DNA of 64,000 nucleotides from Blepharisma japonicum (GCA_949751835.1 CATKHK010000030.1:310001-374000); one strand, 5' to 3'. Shown: positions 20,995-33,293, numbered from the stretch's first letter. A program made the numbers and translations. Notes: generated by a model from the sequence alone, not told the origin.

Positions 20995-21528
20995 ATGGGT
21001 TGTGCATCTTCTCGAACTCCTTTTGATAACAAAACTATGCAAAAACTGATAAACGAGTATATTGAAGAAACAAAGTTAGACCAAGTTACTTGCAATTTTA
21101 TTAAGAGACTTGATATCCAATGTAGAGGAGATACGATTGATAGATCTTCATACGAGATGCTTGCCAAGAATTGGCACTTAAAAGCTAATTTTTGCTTATT
21201 TACTCGAACTAATATTATATCGAAAACTGATCTAAAGCTTAGTCTTTTAGTTTTTAGTAAAGATTCAGACGAATCAAAAGTCGCCCTCTTAAAAGAAATT
21301 GCAAGCACTAATAATCGATTAGCCATGAGATATCCAGAATTGGCTTACCAGTTAGTTTATCAAAGAATTCCAGAAGAGCTGGCAAGAATGAAAAAAATTT
21401 CTGAAGCAGAAAAAGCAGCCTATATTAATAAAAAAAGACTATCAACTGGTACCAGTGTTTGTTTATTTTTCAGTAATTATATGGAAAATCCTGAAAATTT
21501 GAAGACTATAAATATTGATATAAATTAA
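20995..21528 (+). CDS. Predicted N-myristoylated protein, 177 aa
   Basis: The start MGCASSR fits an N-myristoylation signal (Gly2, Ser6) with Cys3 as a possible palmitoylation site, so membrane anchoring is likely. The rest is helical and mixed-charge, without recognised domains. The start is 103 bp from the divergent TF-x-P gene, so the two may share a promoter. There is no TGA codon. Confidence 0.75.
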   Translation: MGCASSRTPFDNKTMQKLINEYIEETKLDQVTCNFIKRLDIQCRGDTIDRSSYEMLAKNWHLKANFCLFTRTNIISKTDLKLSLLVFSKDSDESKVALLKEIASTNNRLAMRYPELAYQLVYQRIPEELARMKKISEAEKAAYINKKRLSTGTSVCLFFSNYMENPENLKTINIDIN

Positions 21529-21623
21529 TGAAAATCAGTTGATTAATGAAATTTGCTTCAAATGGCTGCTATTTGGTCTAAAATTAATATATTACATTAT
21601 TAGTTTAAAATTATGGCGGTTTA

Positions 21624-22256
21624 TTACTCCTGATCCTGAAAAAGGCTTTCTTTGGGGTAGGAACTTTCTTTCGCACAAAATTCCATTATTTTTTCCAATA
21701 CGTTGCCCTTTAGTCTCTTATGCAAGTTATTCCATCGATTTTTCACAGCGTTCTCAGTTCTTCCATTCATAGCCTTACTAATAAGACTCCATGAGTTCCC
21801 ATATTTCGTATGGAGAGTAGCCAATTCCAAGTCTTCTTTAAGATCCCAGTCGCCCTCTATGTAGATTTTACTTTTAATATTTGGGTCTAAATGGTTGCAC
21901 CATCTTTCTCTGCAATGCTTCCCCTGGCGAAGTTCTTCTCCATTATGCAGAAAAAGATTGATCTTTTTAGCAATGAGTGCCCATGATTTATTCTGATGTC
22001 TGGCTACATGGTCGTATAAGATTTCATCTTCCTCTTTAGTTCACTGGATATTTCGAACTCCGCCTCGGTTTAAGGATGGATTTTGGCTCACCGTGGCGGG
22101 ATATTTAATAGTGGGATAGTTAGCGGAAAAAACTGGAGAGAGCTCTCCAGTGATGGGGTTTTGAGAGTATGGGATCCACACTATCTGATGATTGTCAGTA
22201 AATGCCGGCATCTCGCACTGATTCTGCATTGCTACTTCATAGTTCTGATGAGCCAT
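21624..22256 (-). CDS. R2R3-Myb DNA-binding protein, 210 aa
   Basis: With the TGA at 22041-22043 read as Trp, the frame runs from ATG 22256 to TAA 21624. Repeat R2 (~71-125) starts WTKEEDEILYDHV and ends HCRERWCNHLDP; repeat R3 (~135-180) is WDLKEDLELATLHTKYG ... ENAVKNRWNNLHKR. The first Trp of R2 is the TGA codon, a core Myb residue, which strongly supports the code. It is a likely sequence-specific transcription factor. Confidence 0.93.
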
Positions 22257-22959
22257 TTTTATTTCTTTTAATGACCACAAAATACTGCATAGTATGACTA
22301 CTATTTGAATTCTTATTGAATTGCAGGTATTTGTAGTTATACATTTTAAATATTTGGTAGCATAACTTAGAGAATTCTAATTAATACTAATTGAAGAATT
22401 TCTATAGATAGTCATTATTTAATTGTTGTAAGAAAATAGAATGAAGCTTGCAGTGCGGAAATTTTATTATTTTAATTGAGTTTTCTTTAACTAATGTTTT
22501 ACTATTGCTTTATATCACAATTATTGCCTCACTTCTCTTTTCTTAGCAAGTAGAACTATTGAAACATGCTATTTTTGAAAAGCAGTCACCTCAGATAAGA
22601 AGTAAAAGTCTTTCATGCTAAATCGGAGCTAGAGTTAGAGAGAAATGAATTTTATATTTTAAGCTTCAAGAATTATTAAAACAGAATTTGCCCGCATACT
22701 ATAAAAAACATAATGAAATTTTACAACAAATTAAGAAAATAGAATTATTGTTGGTAGAAATTTAGACTTCAATATTAATCAAAATCGATTTCTTGAATAC
22801 AAATATAGTAGCTCAATTTGATAATTATTAGATATTTCATTAATAGAATAGAAATCACTGAATACTTTGTTTCATATCAGTGTTTAGTTAAATAGTTCTC
22901 AATTAATAATTAATTTAAATTCTATTAATTTCAGACATATATTTCTTTCGAATATACAA
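22257..22959. other. Intergenic between two Myb genes
   Basis: Mostly AT-rich. On the plus strand 22566-22765 holds short coding-like pieces (for example LPAYYKKHNEILQQIKK, ending in TAG at 22763-22765) in two frames, without a credible start-to-stop gene. It could be a remnant or chance. Confidence 0.4.
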
Positions 22960-23826
22960 CTAAGTATAGCCACCTTTTTTCACTCTGACTTCAATTGTCT
23001 CAATCTGTTTTTTTGTGTGTGATATATATGTTTCCAACGTTGATATCTTATTATATAATTCCATTAATTTTTGCCTTTTTCCTTCTGCACTTATTTCTTC
23101 TTTCCTTTTTTCTGCTAAATTAATTCCTTCAACATTAGTCTCAAGCTCCTTTACTTGAGAAACATTATTAATAATCTCATTAGGATCTCTAAGAAACGAC
23201 TCAATAATTTCCTCTTCATTTCAAGATTCGCCCTTATATAATATCGGCTCCTTTGAGTCAAATATAGAATTTCCCCTGTTTTTATTTCCATCCATTTCTG
23301 TTTTCCACTGAGGGTTTTTTCTTCTTTTTAAAGTTCCGTAAAATCGGTTTTTTATGGCAACAGGGATTCTACCTGGCAAGAAAGTTGCTATTTTTTTTCA
23401 ATTTCCTCCGTATTTACTATATAATTCAAAGATCAAGATGTCTTCTTCTTTTGATCAGTTTAATTTTTTCTCTAATAAATCTGTGTTTTTCTTGCTCTTT
23501 AGTAATGAAAATTGGATATTATTTTTGACAAAATTTGAATTTGAGCTCAAACTAAGGTCACTTTTAGAAAGATTTTCAGTTTCATGCATTCCATGCAATT
23601 CAGGTCTTTTAGACAGTTCTTCTGCAGATGAATGAGATGAAGATTCATCAAATTCAGAGGATGATATTGAACGGGGCTCTAGAGAAAGTGTTAAGTTTAG
23701 TGTTGTGTTGCCTGAGAGAGGAGCTGGAGCTTGGAAAGAATTGTCTTCTAGGCAAAGAGAGGTGATGATTGGGAAGTTGCTATCCCAATAATCAGAAGCA
23801 TTTTCTAATGCAGGTAACCACTCCAT
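22960..23826 (-). CDS. Myb/SANT-domain protein, 288 aa
   Basis: TGA codons, including 23455-23457, are read as Trp. The first 120 residues are acidic and Ser-rich, as in an activation region. A Myb/SANT repeat spans ~123-172 (WSKEEDILIFELYSKYGGNW ... AIKNRFYGTLKRR), and again its first Trp is TGA. A second possible SANT-like start, SWNEEEIIESFL, lies near residue 200, and a coiled coil closes the protein (LMELYNKISTLETYI). It is head to tail with the R2R3-Myb gene. Confidence 0.88.
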
Positions 23827-24140
23827 CTTATGTGCTAAAAAACTTTATTCCCATAGATTCGATGGTTGAATTGGAGTAGCAATTTAATTAGCATGCAAAT
23901 TGCATAAAAAATTGTGAAAATAATATTTTATTGCTGACAAAAATTTAAATGCAAATCGAGAATTTTAATATGTATTAAATAATTTTGATTAAATTTTCTC
24001 TTAATTAAATATGGGAAATAGTTCTTCATTTAAACCTTTATTTGTTGCATTCATTATAAGTCTAAAACGCTTTATTTATAAATGTAATAATAGCATCTTA
24101 TCTTTCGATTTGCTTAAGTAATTTTTTTTAAATTAAGCTT
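23827..24140. other. Intergenic
   Basis: AT-rich. A 36-codon plus-strand ORF at 24011-24121 begins MGNSSSFKP; it is too short to call. Confidence 0.5.
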
Positions 24141-24500
24141 CTAACGAAACTCTAAAATTTCGTGATTTTCTTCAATCATCTCTAATGATTCTATGACATC
24201 CCTGTTTGTCATGATTCTTGCATAGATATAAAGTGGCATTATAATCACTCCCATAGTCAATGAAAAAAGTGGAGTACTTTCAATCACTTGAGCAGCAGGA
24301 AAATATCGCTTTAGACTGAATCCAAGAGCAACCCCAAGTAAGCAAAATCCTCATTCTTTATAATATTGATCTTTTCTTGTCTTATAAATAAGCTCCTTTT
24401 CTTGATCATTGTAAGGAGTCATTTTAAGCAATTTATCAGCTCTTTCATATTCTTCTCTCCAAGTATCCTGATAGCTTTGAGGAATTATGACGTTTCCCAT
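24141..24500 (-). CDS. Small two-pass membrane protein, 119 aa
   Basis: The frame from ATG 24500 to TAG 24141 contains one TGA read as Trp (YYKEWGF). The N-terminal half is charged (DTWREEYERADKLL). Two hydrophobic segments follow, ~56-70 (FCLLGVALGFSL) and ~85-102 (LFSLTMGVIIMPLYIYA). It resembles the other small membrane proteins in this window in size and in the charged-then-membrane order. A mitochondrial location is a guess. Confidence 0.75.
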
Positions 24501-24854
24501 ATAATTTGTTTATTATTATCTATAACTAGTTAATGAGCCAAGTCGCATTGTTTATTTTACCAGATTAATATCAATTCAGATATCTCTAAAGCACTAAAAA
24601 CTATGGAATTTCTTTCTCTAGGTCTTTTAAACTGGGAGCTATTCATTATGCGGGCATTGAAATTAAAAATCTTTATATTTAAAGAAATGAATATAAATTA
24701 GCTTTAATTTTTATTCAAAAGAATTCATCCCATCAAAGCATTTATTAACAAATACTTACATTCAATACACAGATTAATCCTGTCTTATTGGATTTTTCTT
24801 ATCAAACAAACGTCAGTAATTGATCCCTCTTATACAATGTTCAGTTAGTTTTAA
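24501..24854. other. Intergenic, divergent promoter region
   Basis: AT-rich, nothing recognised. Confidence 0.55.
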
Positions 24855-25763
24855 ATGGAAAAATATTTTCCCTCTAGCATAACTGATGCCACAAGAAGCA
24901 ACCTTAATTCAACGTCAAAATTGAGTAGCACTCAAAAAAACCTAAGCCCAAATAAAGGCATACAGATGCATGCATTAGTTCAAGCACGAAAAAAGCTTGA
25001 TAGCCAAGTTTTACTGCTCCAAAATAGAATTAAGCACTTAGAAACAGAACGCTGTAGATCAGAACGTACAATTGACCTTGCCAAAACTATGACACAAAGG
25101 CGCCAAGAAGTAAGAAAAAAATACAATGACGATAAAGAGCTTCAAATTCAAAAGAAAATCAATACTGCCAAAGATTTAGATGCTAAAAGACGAATTATTT
25201 CCAAAGAAAGAGAAAAAAGAAAAGAGAACTTAAACCAGACCAAACAAAAATTGCTATTAGATAAGAAAAGAGCGAGTTCTGCGGTTAAACAAGAAAAGCT
25301 AATCAACGAATCAGTAAGAAAAGAGCAAGAAGAGCTTAATAGAAGCTTGGCAAAAACTCAGGCAGAGAAAATAGTTGGTGCATTTAAAAAGAAAAAAGAA
25401 ATCCAAGAAGAAAAATCAAAAAAACTTAAGCTTGAAGCAGAATTAAGGTATATAGAAAGAATTGAGGAGGAAACTAAGTATCAAGAAACCGCGAAACAAA
25501 GAATAAAAGAATTGGAAGCAAAAGAAGAAGAACTTACAGGGAGCTTAAAGAAAACTCTAATAAGAAAAGAAAGCGTTTTAAGCCGTCTGGGCAGTACACA
25601 ATCTTTGAACTCAACATTTTATTCGCAACATTGGCTGCCTCATTCACCATCAAAGTGTCTACATGTGCACACGCCAAACTCTGGAGATCAAATTTTCGAT
25701 GATTTTTCAATAAATTATATTGAATATGTGCCTTTTGATGTTGTTGATATTACAAATGATTAA
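24855..25763 (+). CDS. Coiled-coil protein, 302 aa
   Basis: After a Ser/Thr-rich start of ~40 residues, residues ~45-230 form a nearly continuous charged coiled coil with Lys/Glu/Gln heptads (IKHLETERCRSERTIDLAK and onward). The final ~70 residues are not coiled and end acidic and aromatic. The composition suits a cytoskeletal or ciliary structural protein. There is no TGA codon or intron. Confidence 0.78.
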   Translation: MEKYFPSSITDATRSNLNSTSKLSSTQKNLSPNKGIQMHALVQARKKLDSQVLLLQNRIKHLETERCRSERTIDLAKTMTQRRQEVRKKYNDDKELQIQKKINTAKDLDAKRRIISKEREKRKENLNQTKQKLLLDKKRASSAVKQEKLINESVRKEQEELNRSLAKTQAEKIVGAFKKKKEIQEEKSKKLKLEAELRYIERIEEETKYQETAKQRIKELEAKEEELTGSLKKTLIRKESVLSRLGSTQSLNSTFYSQHWLPHSPSKCLHVHTPNSGDQIFDDFSINYIEYVPFDVVDITND

Positions 25764-25991
25764 GTATGTCTAAAATAGTTAGATAATTTTGCCATTGATA
25801 TAAAATTAAAATTTTAAACTAATAAAATAGCATCATTTGAGTCATAAGATTATCAATAATTTTGAAGCCCTAGTCGACTTATATGCATAGATAAATCAAA
25901 GAGAATTTAAGAATAATATTTATCATTAGAAAGTCGAATAAAAAAGAACGTCAGCAATGCTTATATATCGAGTGTTTTTATATATTACATT

Positions 25992-26789
25992 CTAATCTAA
26001 TAAAACAGGAGCTCGGCATATTGGACAGTTCAGATTTATCACTAGCCATTTTCTAATGCATTCTGAGTGGAAAAAATGTCTGGGATCACATTCCATCACC
26101 ACGATTTTCTCCTTATTCATATATTCAAAAGCACAAATCGGGCAAGCCACATCTCCACGATGCACTTCATGGTCATACTCAACTCAGTTGAGCTCTTTTA
26201 TTACTCGTCTTGGCGTTTGGAAATCTTCATTAGGAGACAAAAAAATTAATAATAAAATTGCTATCGGCAAGCACGCACAAACACTAACAATGATCAGAGT
26301 AGGTATCATTAAATACATATAACCTAACACAATCAGTATAAAAGTAAGCTCAGTCAGTTCAGGTGCTTCATATTGGCAGTCTTTGCAAGATCAGAACCAT
26401 GCATTTCCTGGAATCAATCAAAAAGTATAAATTAGTGCATGAGATTTAAATGATACCTGCAAGTAATAATTTTCTATAATTTCTTCTCCATCCCTTGCTC
26501 TTTTTATATACGGGATTCTACACATCGAAAGTATTAGATAGATAATATCAAGAATCATGCTGAAATAAACCCATTCAAATAGTGGCTCATCGCAAGAAGT
26601 TTCAAAAGATGAAATCACAAAACTGGAAAATGAAATTTTGACTGAGGTTATTATCAATCTGACCAGTAATAAAATATATGAGCAGTATAGAGCTTTCTGA
26701 ATTTGCATGTAGAGGTTCTCTCTAACAGTAAGCTGTGATAAATTAGAATTCTGTTCTTGTGAAATATTTAGAGGTCCTCTTTCATCCAT
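25992..26789 (-). CDS. Membrane RING-H2 E3 ubiquitin ligase-like protein, 265 aa
   Basis: TGA at 26418-26420 and others are read as Trp, extending a 123-residue ORF to TAG 25992. About four hydrophobic segments span residues ~30-190. The C-terminal ~50 residues form a RING-H2: CPICAFEY ... HFFHSECIRKW ... CPICRAPV (C-x2-C, C-x-H, H-x2-C, C-x2-C order). This layout is that of membrane-bound ubiquitin ligases. The target is unknown. Confidence 0.88.
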
Positions 26790-26891
26790 TAATTTAACGG
26801 CTATATCAAAATTTCTTATAATAAAGTTAAATAATAGATATAAAAATCACAAATATTATTATAGTTTATAATGATAAAAATCTAAATTAAT

Positions 26892-27737
26892 TTACTCTAT
26901 TTTTACAATCATATCAGTTTTCTTTGTAGCTAGGTTGAATTGGTATATATTGCCATAACAAAATATAAAATAAACTGAATTTTCCAGATAGACTTTATAT
27001 GAAATAAGATTTGTTCCAAAAACTGAAGAATTTCCAAGAGATTTTCAGCTATAAATGTTATCTTCTTCACTTTCAAAAATATGACCTGATGTTTGCAGAA
27101 CATAGCCTCTGCTGTTTCCAACACAAATAATTTTGCAGGAATCAGATGTTAATTGAAGCATGTCTGTATAGGATTCTGAGAGGATATCATAAATATATAG
27201 TTTGGAATGCTTTATTCCTGACAGTAATATTTTTCCTTTATAAATATCGCAGTTACTGAAGGTTCCAGGCTCTTGCAAATCAGTTGTATTTTGCCATCTG
27301 TTTTCTTTAAGACAATATATTTGAGATGAGCTAACAGCTTTTCCATTATATCCTCCAAATACATATACTTTACCATTAAAATAAACTCCGCCAGACGCAA
27401 AGAAAGGCTTACCACTTGATAAAAGCTCAATCCTCAAATCTGGATGAATTATAAAAGTCAAGCCAGACAAGGGTAGCCAGTTTCCATAGCAAAAAATTCT
27501 ATTATTAGGAAGTTGGCACATAAGAGTAAATCTATTAATAGTTTCTGGCAAAGCTATTTTTCTTTCTTCTTTCGATAAATTCCTAATATCAACAATCGAT
27601 AAAACATTTGATCGGAGATGGAAATACATTAGTTTAGAAAAATCTGAGTTTTCTTTAGTTCAATTATTTTCAAAGAGCTTTAAATTCGGCATTAAGTCAG
27701 CCCTTCATCCTTCTTTGCTATCCTCACTATTTTTCAT
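26892..27737 (-). CDS. Kelch-like beta-propeller protein, 281 aa
   Basis: The ATG at 27737 and TGA-as-Trp codons (for example 27045-27047) give one frame ending at TAA 26892. Kelch-type repeats are visible: GGVYFNGKVYVFGGYNGKAV, then YCLKENRWQNTTDLQEP, then YIYDILSESYTDM. The repeats are few and diverged, so the propeller may be incomplete or completed by a partner. There is no BTB domain. It is divergent from the PROPPIN gene, 104 bp apart. Confidence 0.82.
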
Positions 27738-27841
27738 TTATTTCTTATTGCATTTTGCTCTAAAAATACAAAAATTCCCAAAAAGTGTATGGTGCTTCAT
27801 TTATATTACAAGTATTTTTACTGGTAATTAATTTTATTATA

Positions 27842-28888
27842 ATGACAACTCCTCAACCATCAACTCACAGATCCAGATCAGCCGAAGAGCTTTTAAGCAT
27901 CCGCTTTAATCAAGACTGCTCATGCTTTTGTGTGGGAACTGATAGCAGCTTTAGAATTTTCAAAACCAGCCCTCTCAAATACTGCTTTCGTAGAGGTGAA
28001 TTTTAGTTAGACTTTTCGGGAGGTATTGGTATGGTTGAACTTTTAAACCGTTCAAACATTGTAGCTCTTGTAGGAGGAGGAAAATCTCCACGCTACCCCC
28101 CAAATAAGGTTATTATATGGGATGATCATCTGATGAGGCCTACTGGTGAACTTACTTTTCGTACAGATGTCAAAAATGTCAAGCTTCGTAAAGACCGTAT
28201 TATTGTGGTTTTATCAAATAAAATTTATGTTTATAATTTAACGGACCTCAAAATTCGAGACACCATTCCAACAGCGCCTAATCCTAAAGGCATCTGCGCT
28301 ATATCTTCTGTAGAAGATAGAATTATTTTAGCTTGCCCTGATAAAGCAAAAGGGAGTGTTTGTGTGCAGTTTTACAGTGAAGAGAAAACTGTATTGATCC
28401 GCGCTCATAGAGCTTCAATAATGTGCCTTGAGTTTAACTCTGAAGCGACTATGCTGGCAACTGCATCTGATAGAGGCACTGTTATAAGGATTTTTAAGCC
28501 TGATGATGGAAGTCTGCTGCAAGAATTAAGAAGAGGCATTGATAGAGCTGAAATTTATTGCTTAAATTTTCACCCCTCATCAGAATGGCTTGCTGTCTCT
28601 AGCGATAAAGGGACCATTCATATTTTTTCCACAGACAAAACAAAAAGACTAAACCCAAGATCGACATTTTCATTTTTAAAATACATTCTTAAAGGATATT
28701 TTGAATCAGAGAGAAGTTTTGCTGTGTTTCGAGTTAGAGATGCAAAAACAATCTGTGCTTTTGGAGCTGTAAAAAATACACTTGTTGTGCTTAATGCTGA
28801 TGGGTGCTATTATTTAGCATCATTCAATCCTGATGAAGGAGGGGAATGTCAATTGATAAACAGTGAGCAAGTAATTGATCTTGCATAG
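27842..28888 (+). CDS. PROPPIN (Atg18/WIPI3-4 type) phosphoinositide-binding protein
   Basis: Removing the 15-nt intron at 27996-28010 gives a 343-residue beta-propeller. The family block DFSGGIGMVELLNRSN directly follows the splice, then LVGGGKSPRYPPNKVIIWDD. The phosphoinositide-binding motif is LRRG (~224), the form seen in WIPI3/4 rather than FRRG. It acts in autophagy or endosomal membrane traffic by binding PI3P/PI(3,5)P2. The first true ATG is 27842. Confidence 0.95.
27996..28010 (+). other. 15-nt intron in the PROPPIN gene
   Basis: It reads GTGAATTTTAGTTAG, the only one of the eight starting GTG instead of GTA. Splicing joins CGT-AGA-G to AC-TTT-TCG and restores the RRDFSGGIG block. 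Confidence 0.95.
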
Positions 28889-28998
28889 CTATGCTAATTA
28901 TTTAATAAATTATAAAAACAATTCTGTTTAAAATAAAGTATTAAAATTTGAAAATTTAACCAAATTTTGCTTATATTTGGCATTCATAAAAAAGCGGG

Positions 28999-30609
28999 AT
29001 GATGCACAAAAATCTTATAAGAGAAGAACGAAAGGCAGAGTATAATAAAGCCCCTGACTTTGAAACCGTCCAGAAGCGTCATGAAGAAGCTCAAGTGGAG
29101 CTCCGGAGAAAGAAAAGAAGTGACCATATCGCTAAAAGACGAGCTTGATTATTCGACAATAGAACTATGGTTCAAGATGCCTCTGAAGAAACAGACATTA
29201 CTTTAGAATTCGAAATAAGCCAAATTTCAGGACCCCTGCTAAGCCCAGAGTTTGGATTGCTTAATCCTAATATAAACCCTACAGAGCGTTTATTATTACT
29301 TATTAGCTTTATAAGAGATTGAGAAAATCTTGACTTATTACAAGCAGGAGTGCAAATATTGAGAAAAATTCTTTCCAGTGAAAAAGGTGCTCCACTTGAA
29401 GTAATCTTGGAAACTGGAATTACCAAAAAATTAATACAATGCATGATGATCAATAATGGCAGCTCTTTAAAAAATGATGCTGCTTGGTGCATTACAAATC
29501 TGGCTTCTGGGAATGGAAAAATAGTAAACCAGCTGATCAGTGAAGGGGCAATCGAAGCTTTAACGTCCATCTTAGCAACTGAAAAAACGAACCCAGAAAC
29601 AGTCACTATGGCTGTTTGGGCATTAGGAAACATTGCAGGAGAAAATCTTGAAAGCTGCGATAAAGTCACTCAAAGTGGAGCTGGGCTTCTTATTATGAAT
29701 ATCATCCTTAACTGGCTTAATATTTCTAATGATGACCTTTCAATGATGGTTTGGGCACTTTCAAATTTATTCCGCGGGCAGTCAGCACCCTCTATAAAAC
29801 TTGTCCAAGATTTTCTTTTAATTAGCCCACAGCTGCTTGATAAAGACTCTGAAAAGGTTTTAATAGAAACTCTGTGGTGCTATGCATTTATAGCGGAATC
29901 TCAAAGGATTCAAATGATAATGGATACTGGAATAATTCAGAAAATCGTAAATTTATGCGGGAGCGATAAACTAGAATTAAGGCATCCTGCTGTAAGGACA
30001 ATAGGAAATTTAGCTGCAAATAGTGAGACTCTTACACAAGCTATAATCAACTATGGAGTTCTCGACAAATTGGAGATGTTGATAAATTGCAGGGAAAGGT
30101 TCCTTAAAAAAATTGTGCTTTGATCGATTTGTAATATTTGTGGAGGAACCTCTTCACAGGCTGAAGCAGTAGCTAGGCACAATTTTATGAAATCTGTGAT
30201 AAATTTATTAGATGATGAAGACTTTGAGATTAGAAAAGAAGCAATTTATATACTTTGCAACTTGACTTCTAACACTTCTTGTATACACATTTTAAAGAAT
30301 GATGAGCAAAGCATAATAGAAAAAATAATAAGTTCATTAAGCTGCAAAGATCCGCAAATCTTGATGCTAACACTAAACACATTGGAAAATCTACTGAGCG
30401 CTTCAAAAGAAAATCCAAATGATAAAGTAGATAATTCCTTAATATCAGAATTTATAGATATGGAAGGGTTGGATAAGCTTGAAAATCTTCAACGTCACCT
30501 AAATGTTCATGTTTATAATAAAGTGTCACAAATTCTAAAAAACTTTTTCTCTGAGGGAGAAGAATTAAAAGAAAACCAGCAACAAATAATAAATTACAAC
30601 TTTTGATAA
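28999..30609 (+). CDS. Importin alpha (nuclear import receptor)
   Basis: The protein is 536 residues with TGA codons read as Trp, including 30121-30123 in the conserved ARM ladder (VLWSICNICGG). The N-terminus has an importin-beta-binding region rich in Arg/Lys (RRKKRSDHIAKRRAW, ~35-50). Armadillo repeats follow (~85-510), with the classic NDAAWCITNLASG and AVWALGNIAGE patterns that bind nuclear localisation signals. It works with importin beta at the nuclear pore; in a ciliate this may be nucleus-specific. Confidence 0.95.
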
Positions 30610-30652
30610 GACTAGCAATTTTCAGATAATAATTATATATTTTCTTAAAGTA

Positions 30653-31381
30653 TTAAAAAAGTTTTGTTTTTATTATCTTAATATTGCCATTAATAACATT
30701 GTATATTTCAGAATAATCAAAAATTCTCATTTTTTGAGGCATCGTTTTTGACAACTGCCTTCTTTCCAGAAATTTTGAAACTTCTGGTTTTGCCTCTTGC
30801 TGACTTGATTTGTTTCTTTTTGCCCTGGCTTTAACTTTTTTTGGACCCTTCAGTTCCAATTGGCCCCTTAAATGCTTATATATAGCTTTTCTTGCAACGC
30901 AAGAACTTGATCTTTGCTTTCAATTGCTTGATTTATTACGCTTAATCCTTGTATTAAGTGTTTTTGATGGCTCTTTTGATTTTTGCTCATTTTTATACTC
31001 ATCAACTTTAATAGTATCAGTACACAAAAAATTTGGATCTTCATCAAGGTCATTTTTAAATGAAGATCATCTATAATAAATTAACTTATCTTGTTTTTCT
31101 CTTGAGTATATTGGAGTTCTATTAGTTGAGGTTAAATCAATTGATAAATGGTCTGATAAGTCATTCTGAATCCCTTGGTCCATAGTAGAAACAACGTCTT
31201 CCAGATTCCTTTGTGTAAAGGTTGAAGAAGATCTTAATGGTCTTTGTGTCCTAGAAGATACTGCTTGCTTAAACTTGGCGCTTTCATATATTTTTGGCTT
31301 TATAACAGGCTTATAGTCTCGATATCTGATTAGAGAGTTCCTGAGTAATGAAGAGCATATTTCTTTTTTCTTGACATTCAT
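30653..31381 (-). CDS. Unrecognised basic protein, 242 aa
   Basis: The frame contains two TGA codons read as Trp (31067-31069 and in KSSNWKQRSSS). Composition is very basic and Ser-rich (GPKKVKARAKRNKSSQ), with a short more ordered tail (MRIFDYSEIYNVINGN). There is no recognised domain. Its start lies only 43 bp from the divergent start at 31425. It is convergent with importin alpha. Confidence 0.72.
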
Positions 31382-31424
31382 TTTTCATTAATCAATTCAT
31401 TATTATTGATTCGATAGAGCTAAC

Positions 31425-33293
31425 ATGAAATTATTTAGATTTCATTTAGCTGAATATCGATTCAGTAGGAGTAAACATTTAAAGTTCCTTATGTACAATC
31501 AAAACAACTATGGTCAGTCTCCTCGATTTTTTAAAGAAGCCTTTGTGTACCCTAAAGAAATACTACTGGACTATTATCGAGATAATAATGAACTTTTGAA
31601 TTCAATAGTTGGCCACGATGATAAGCTTTTTCTGATAAAAGTACTGGCGAAGTGCAATTTTGATGACAATTTGACGTCGATCACAAAGGGAAATTTGAGT
31701 TTGAAAGAAAAAATTGAAATTTCAAAACACCCAAAATTTAAAGATCAATATAAAAATGATATCATAGCAAATGCAGAATCATTAACAATTGGTGAAAGTG
31801 CAGCTGCAGCATGAATTTATGACAACGAACTGCCATTTAATGAAAAATTGTTTAAATTGGAAGGCAATTTAGAGTCTTATGAGGAACTGCTTTATTTTTT
31901 AAGAGTATGACTACATTGAAACATTGAAAATAAGGCTATGGAAAAGTATGCTTACACACAATTTCTTGAGCTATACAAAAATCAAGGTCTTGATAATGAT
32001 ACTTTTCTTGAAATATGTGATATATTAAGCCAATATTGGTCATTTATTGGTGATTTTACCTATGCTGCTACCTTATTCAATCAAAATCTGCTTTCTTTTC
32101 AGCTAAACCAGTTTGAAAAAGCTCTAAAGCTCCTGTGCAAATTTCAATCTTGGCTAACATACCAAGTTCCATATGATAAAATAGAGATTTATCTAGAAAA
32201 GATTCCGGAACAAAATAATTTTTCAGTATTGCTTTCTATATGTGAATCTCTTTTGTATTTAAAAATAAAAATCCCAGAAAAGTTTTTACATTACATATAT
32301 GAAAATTTCTTCGAACAAGACCTTGGCCAAATAGTGGATTTTTTGAATCTATGCATAAAAATTGATGGAAATAAATACAGTATAAATAAAATTGTGCAAG
32401 TAATTTCTGTAATATGAAAAGAGTCTTCAGACTTTTCATCAATAATCAAATGTTTTACTACTTTTTCTGCGCATGATATAGACAATGCTCTGAGGATAAA
32501 ATTTGTAAACTATATCATTAAAAATATAAGCCAAGCCAATAAAAAAGATATATTAGATATTCTTAATGCTTGTTCACATCTAAAGAGCAATATAAAAGTG
32601 TATGATAAAGCTATAGAGAGACTAGAAGCCCTTTTTCCAACCATGAACTGGGACGAAACCTTGGTCATTCTTCAAATTTTTGGAAGATTGGCCTCTGAAA
32701 ATTACCATATGAAAGACAAGATAAATATTTTAATTGAAGAGAAAATCATCGAGAATTACAATAAAATAAACTTTTTCAACATCGTCCATATTTTACATCA
32801 TTTTGCTTTTAAATGGTACAGTAAAGATATTTGCAATATGATTTTAAAGTTTATTGAAATCATGGATAAAGGACTTGAATTATCAAATGCTCCTCCTCCA
32901 GAGGATAGTTTATATTTCAAAGAAAGCGCAATTTATTATATCCCAAAAAATGAAATCTTAAATAAACTTACCAGTGGAGCTCTTGCCACCGTTATTGAAT
33001 CTTTTTTTCTTCGATGTGAAAGACCTCCTCGTACAAACACAATTATGGTAAACTATCTCAAAGCTATCATTTATAGCAAATGAAGAACTTTAACAGAAAA
33101 GCACAAATTAAAGCTTTTTCAGCTTATTTCATTAAAAGAAAATCGTGACGAAAGCATAAAGAATATTATTTTCGAAAAAATAGCTCACGAGCCTATACAT
33201 TTGAGAAGTTTAAAAGAAGCCAAAATTTATAGCAATTCTGCCAAAAGTATTAACACAAATGACTATAAAGAAGGGAAAACGTTGAAATATTAG
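31425..33293 (+). CDS. Helical protein, possibly mitochondrial RNA-related, 622 aa
   Basis: One frame from ATG 31425 to TAG 33293 is broken into apparent pieces by several TGA codons read as Trp. The first ~25 residues (KLFRFHLAEYRFSRSKHLKF) are basic and aromatic without acids except one Glu, as in a mitochondrial presequence. The rest is alternating amphipathic helices, reminiscent of FAST-kinase-like or octotricopeptide proteins, without a clear motif. The role is unproven. Confidence 0.72.
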
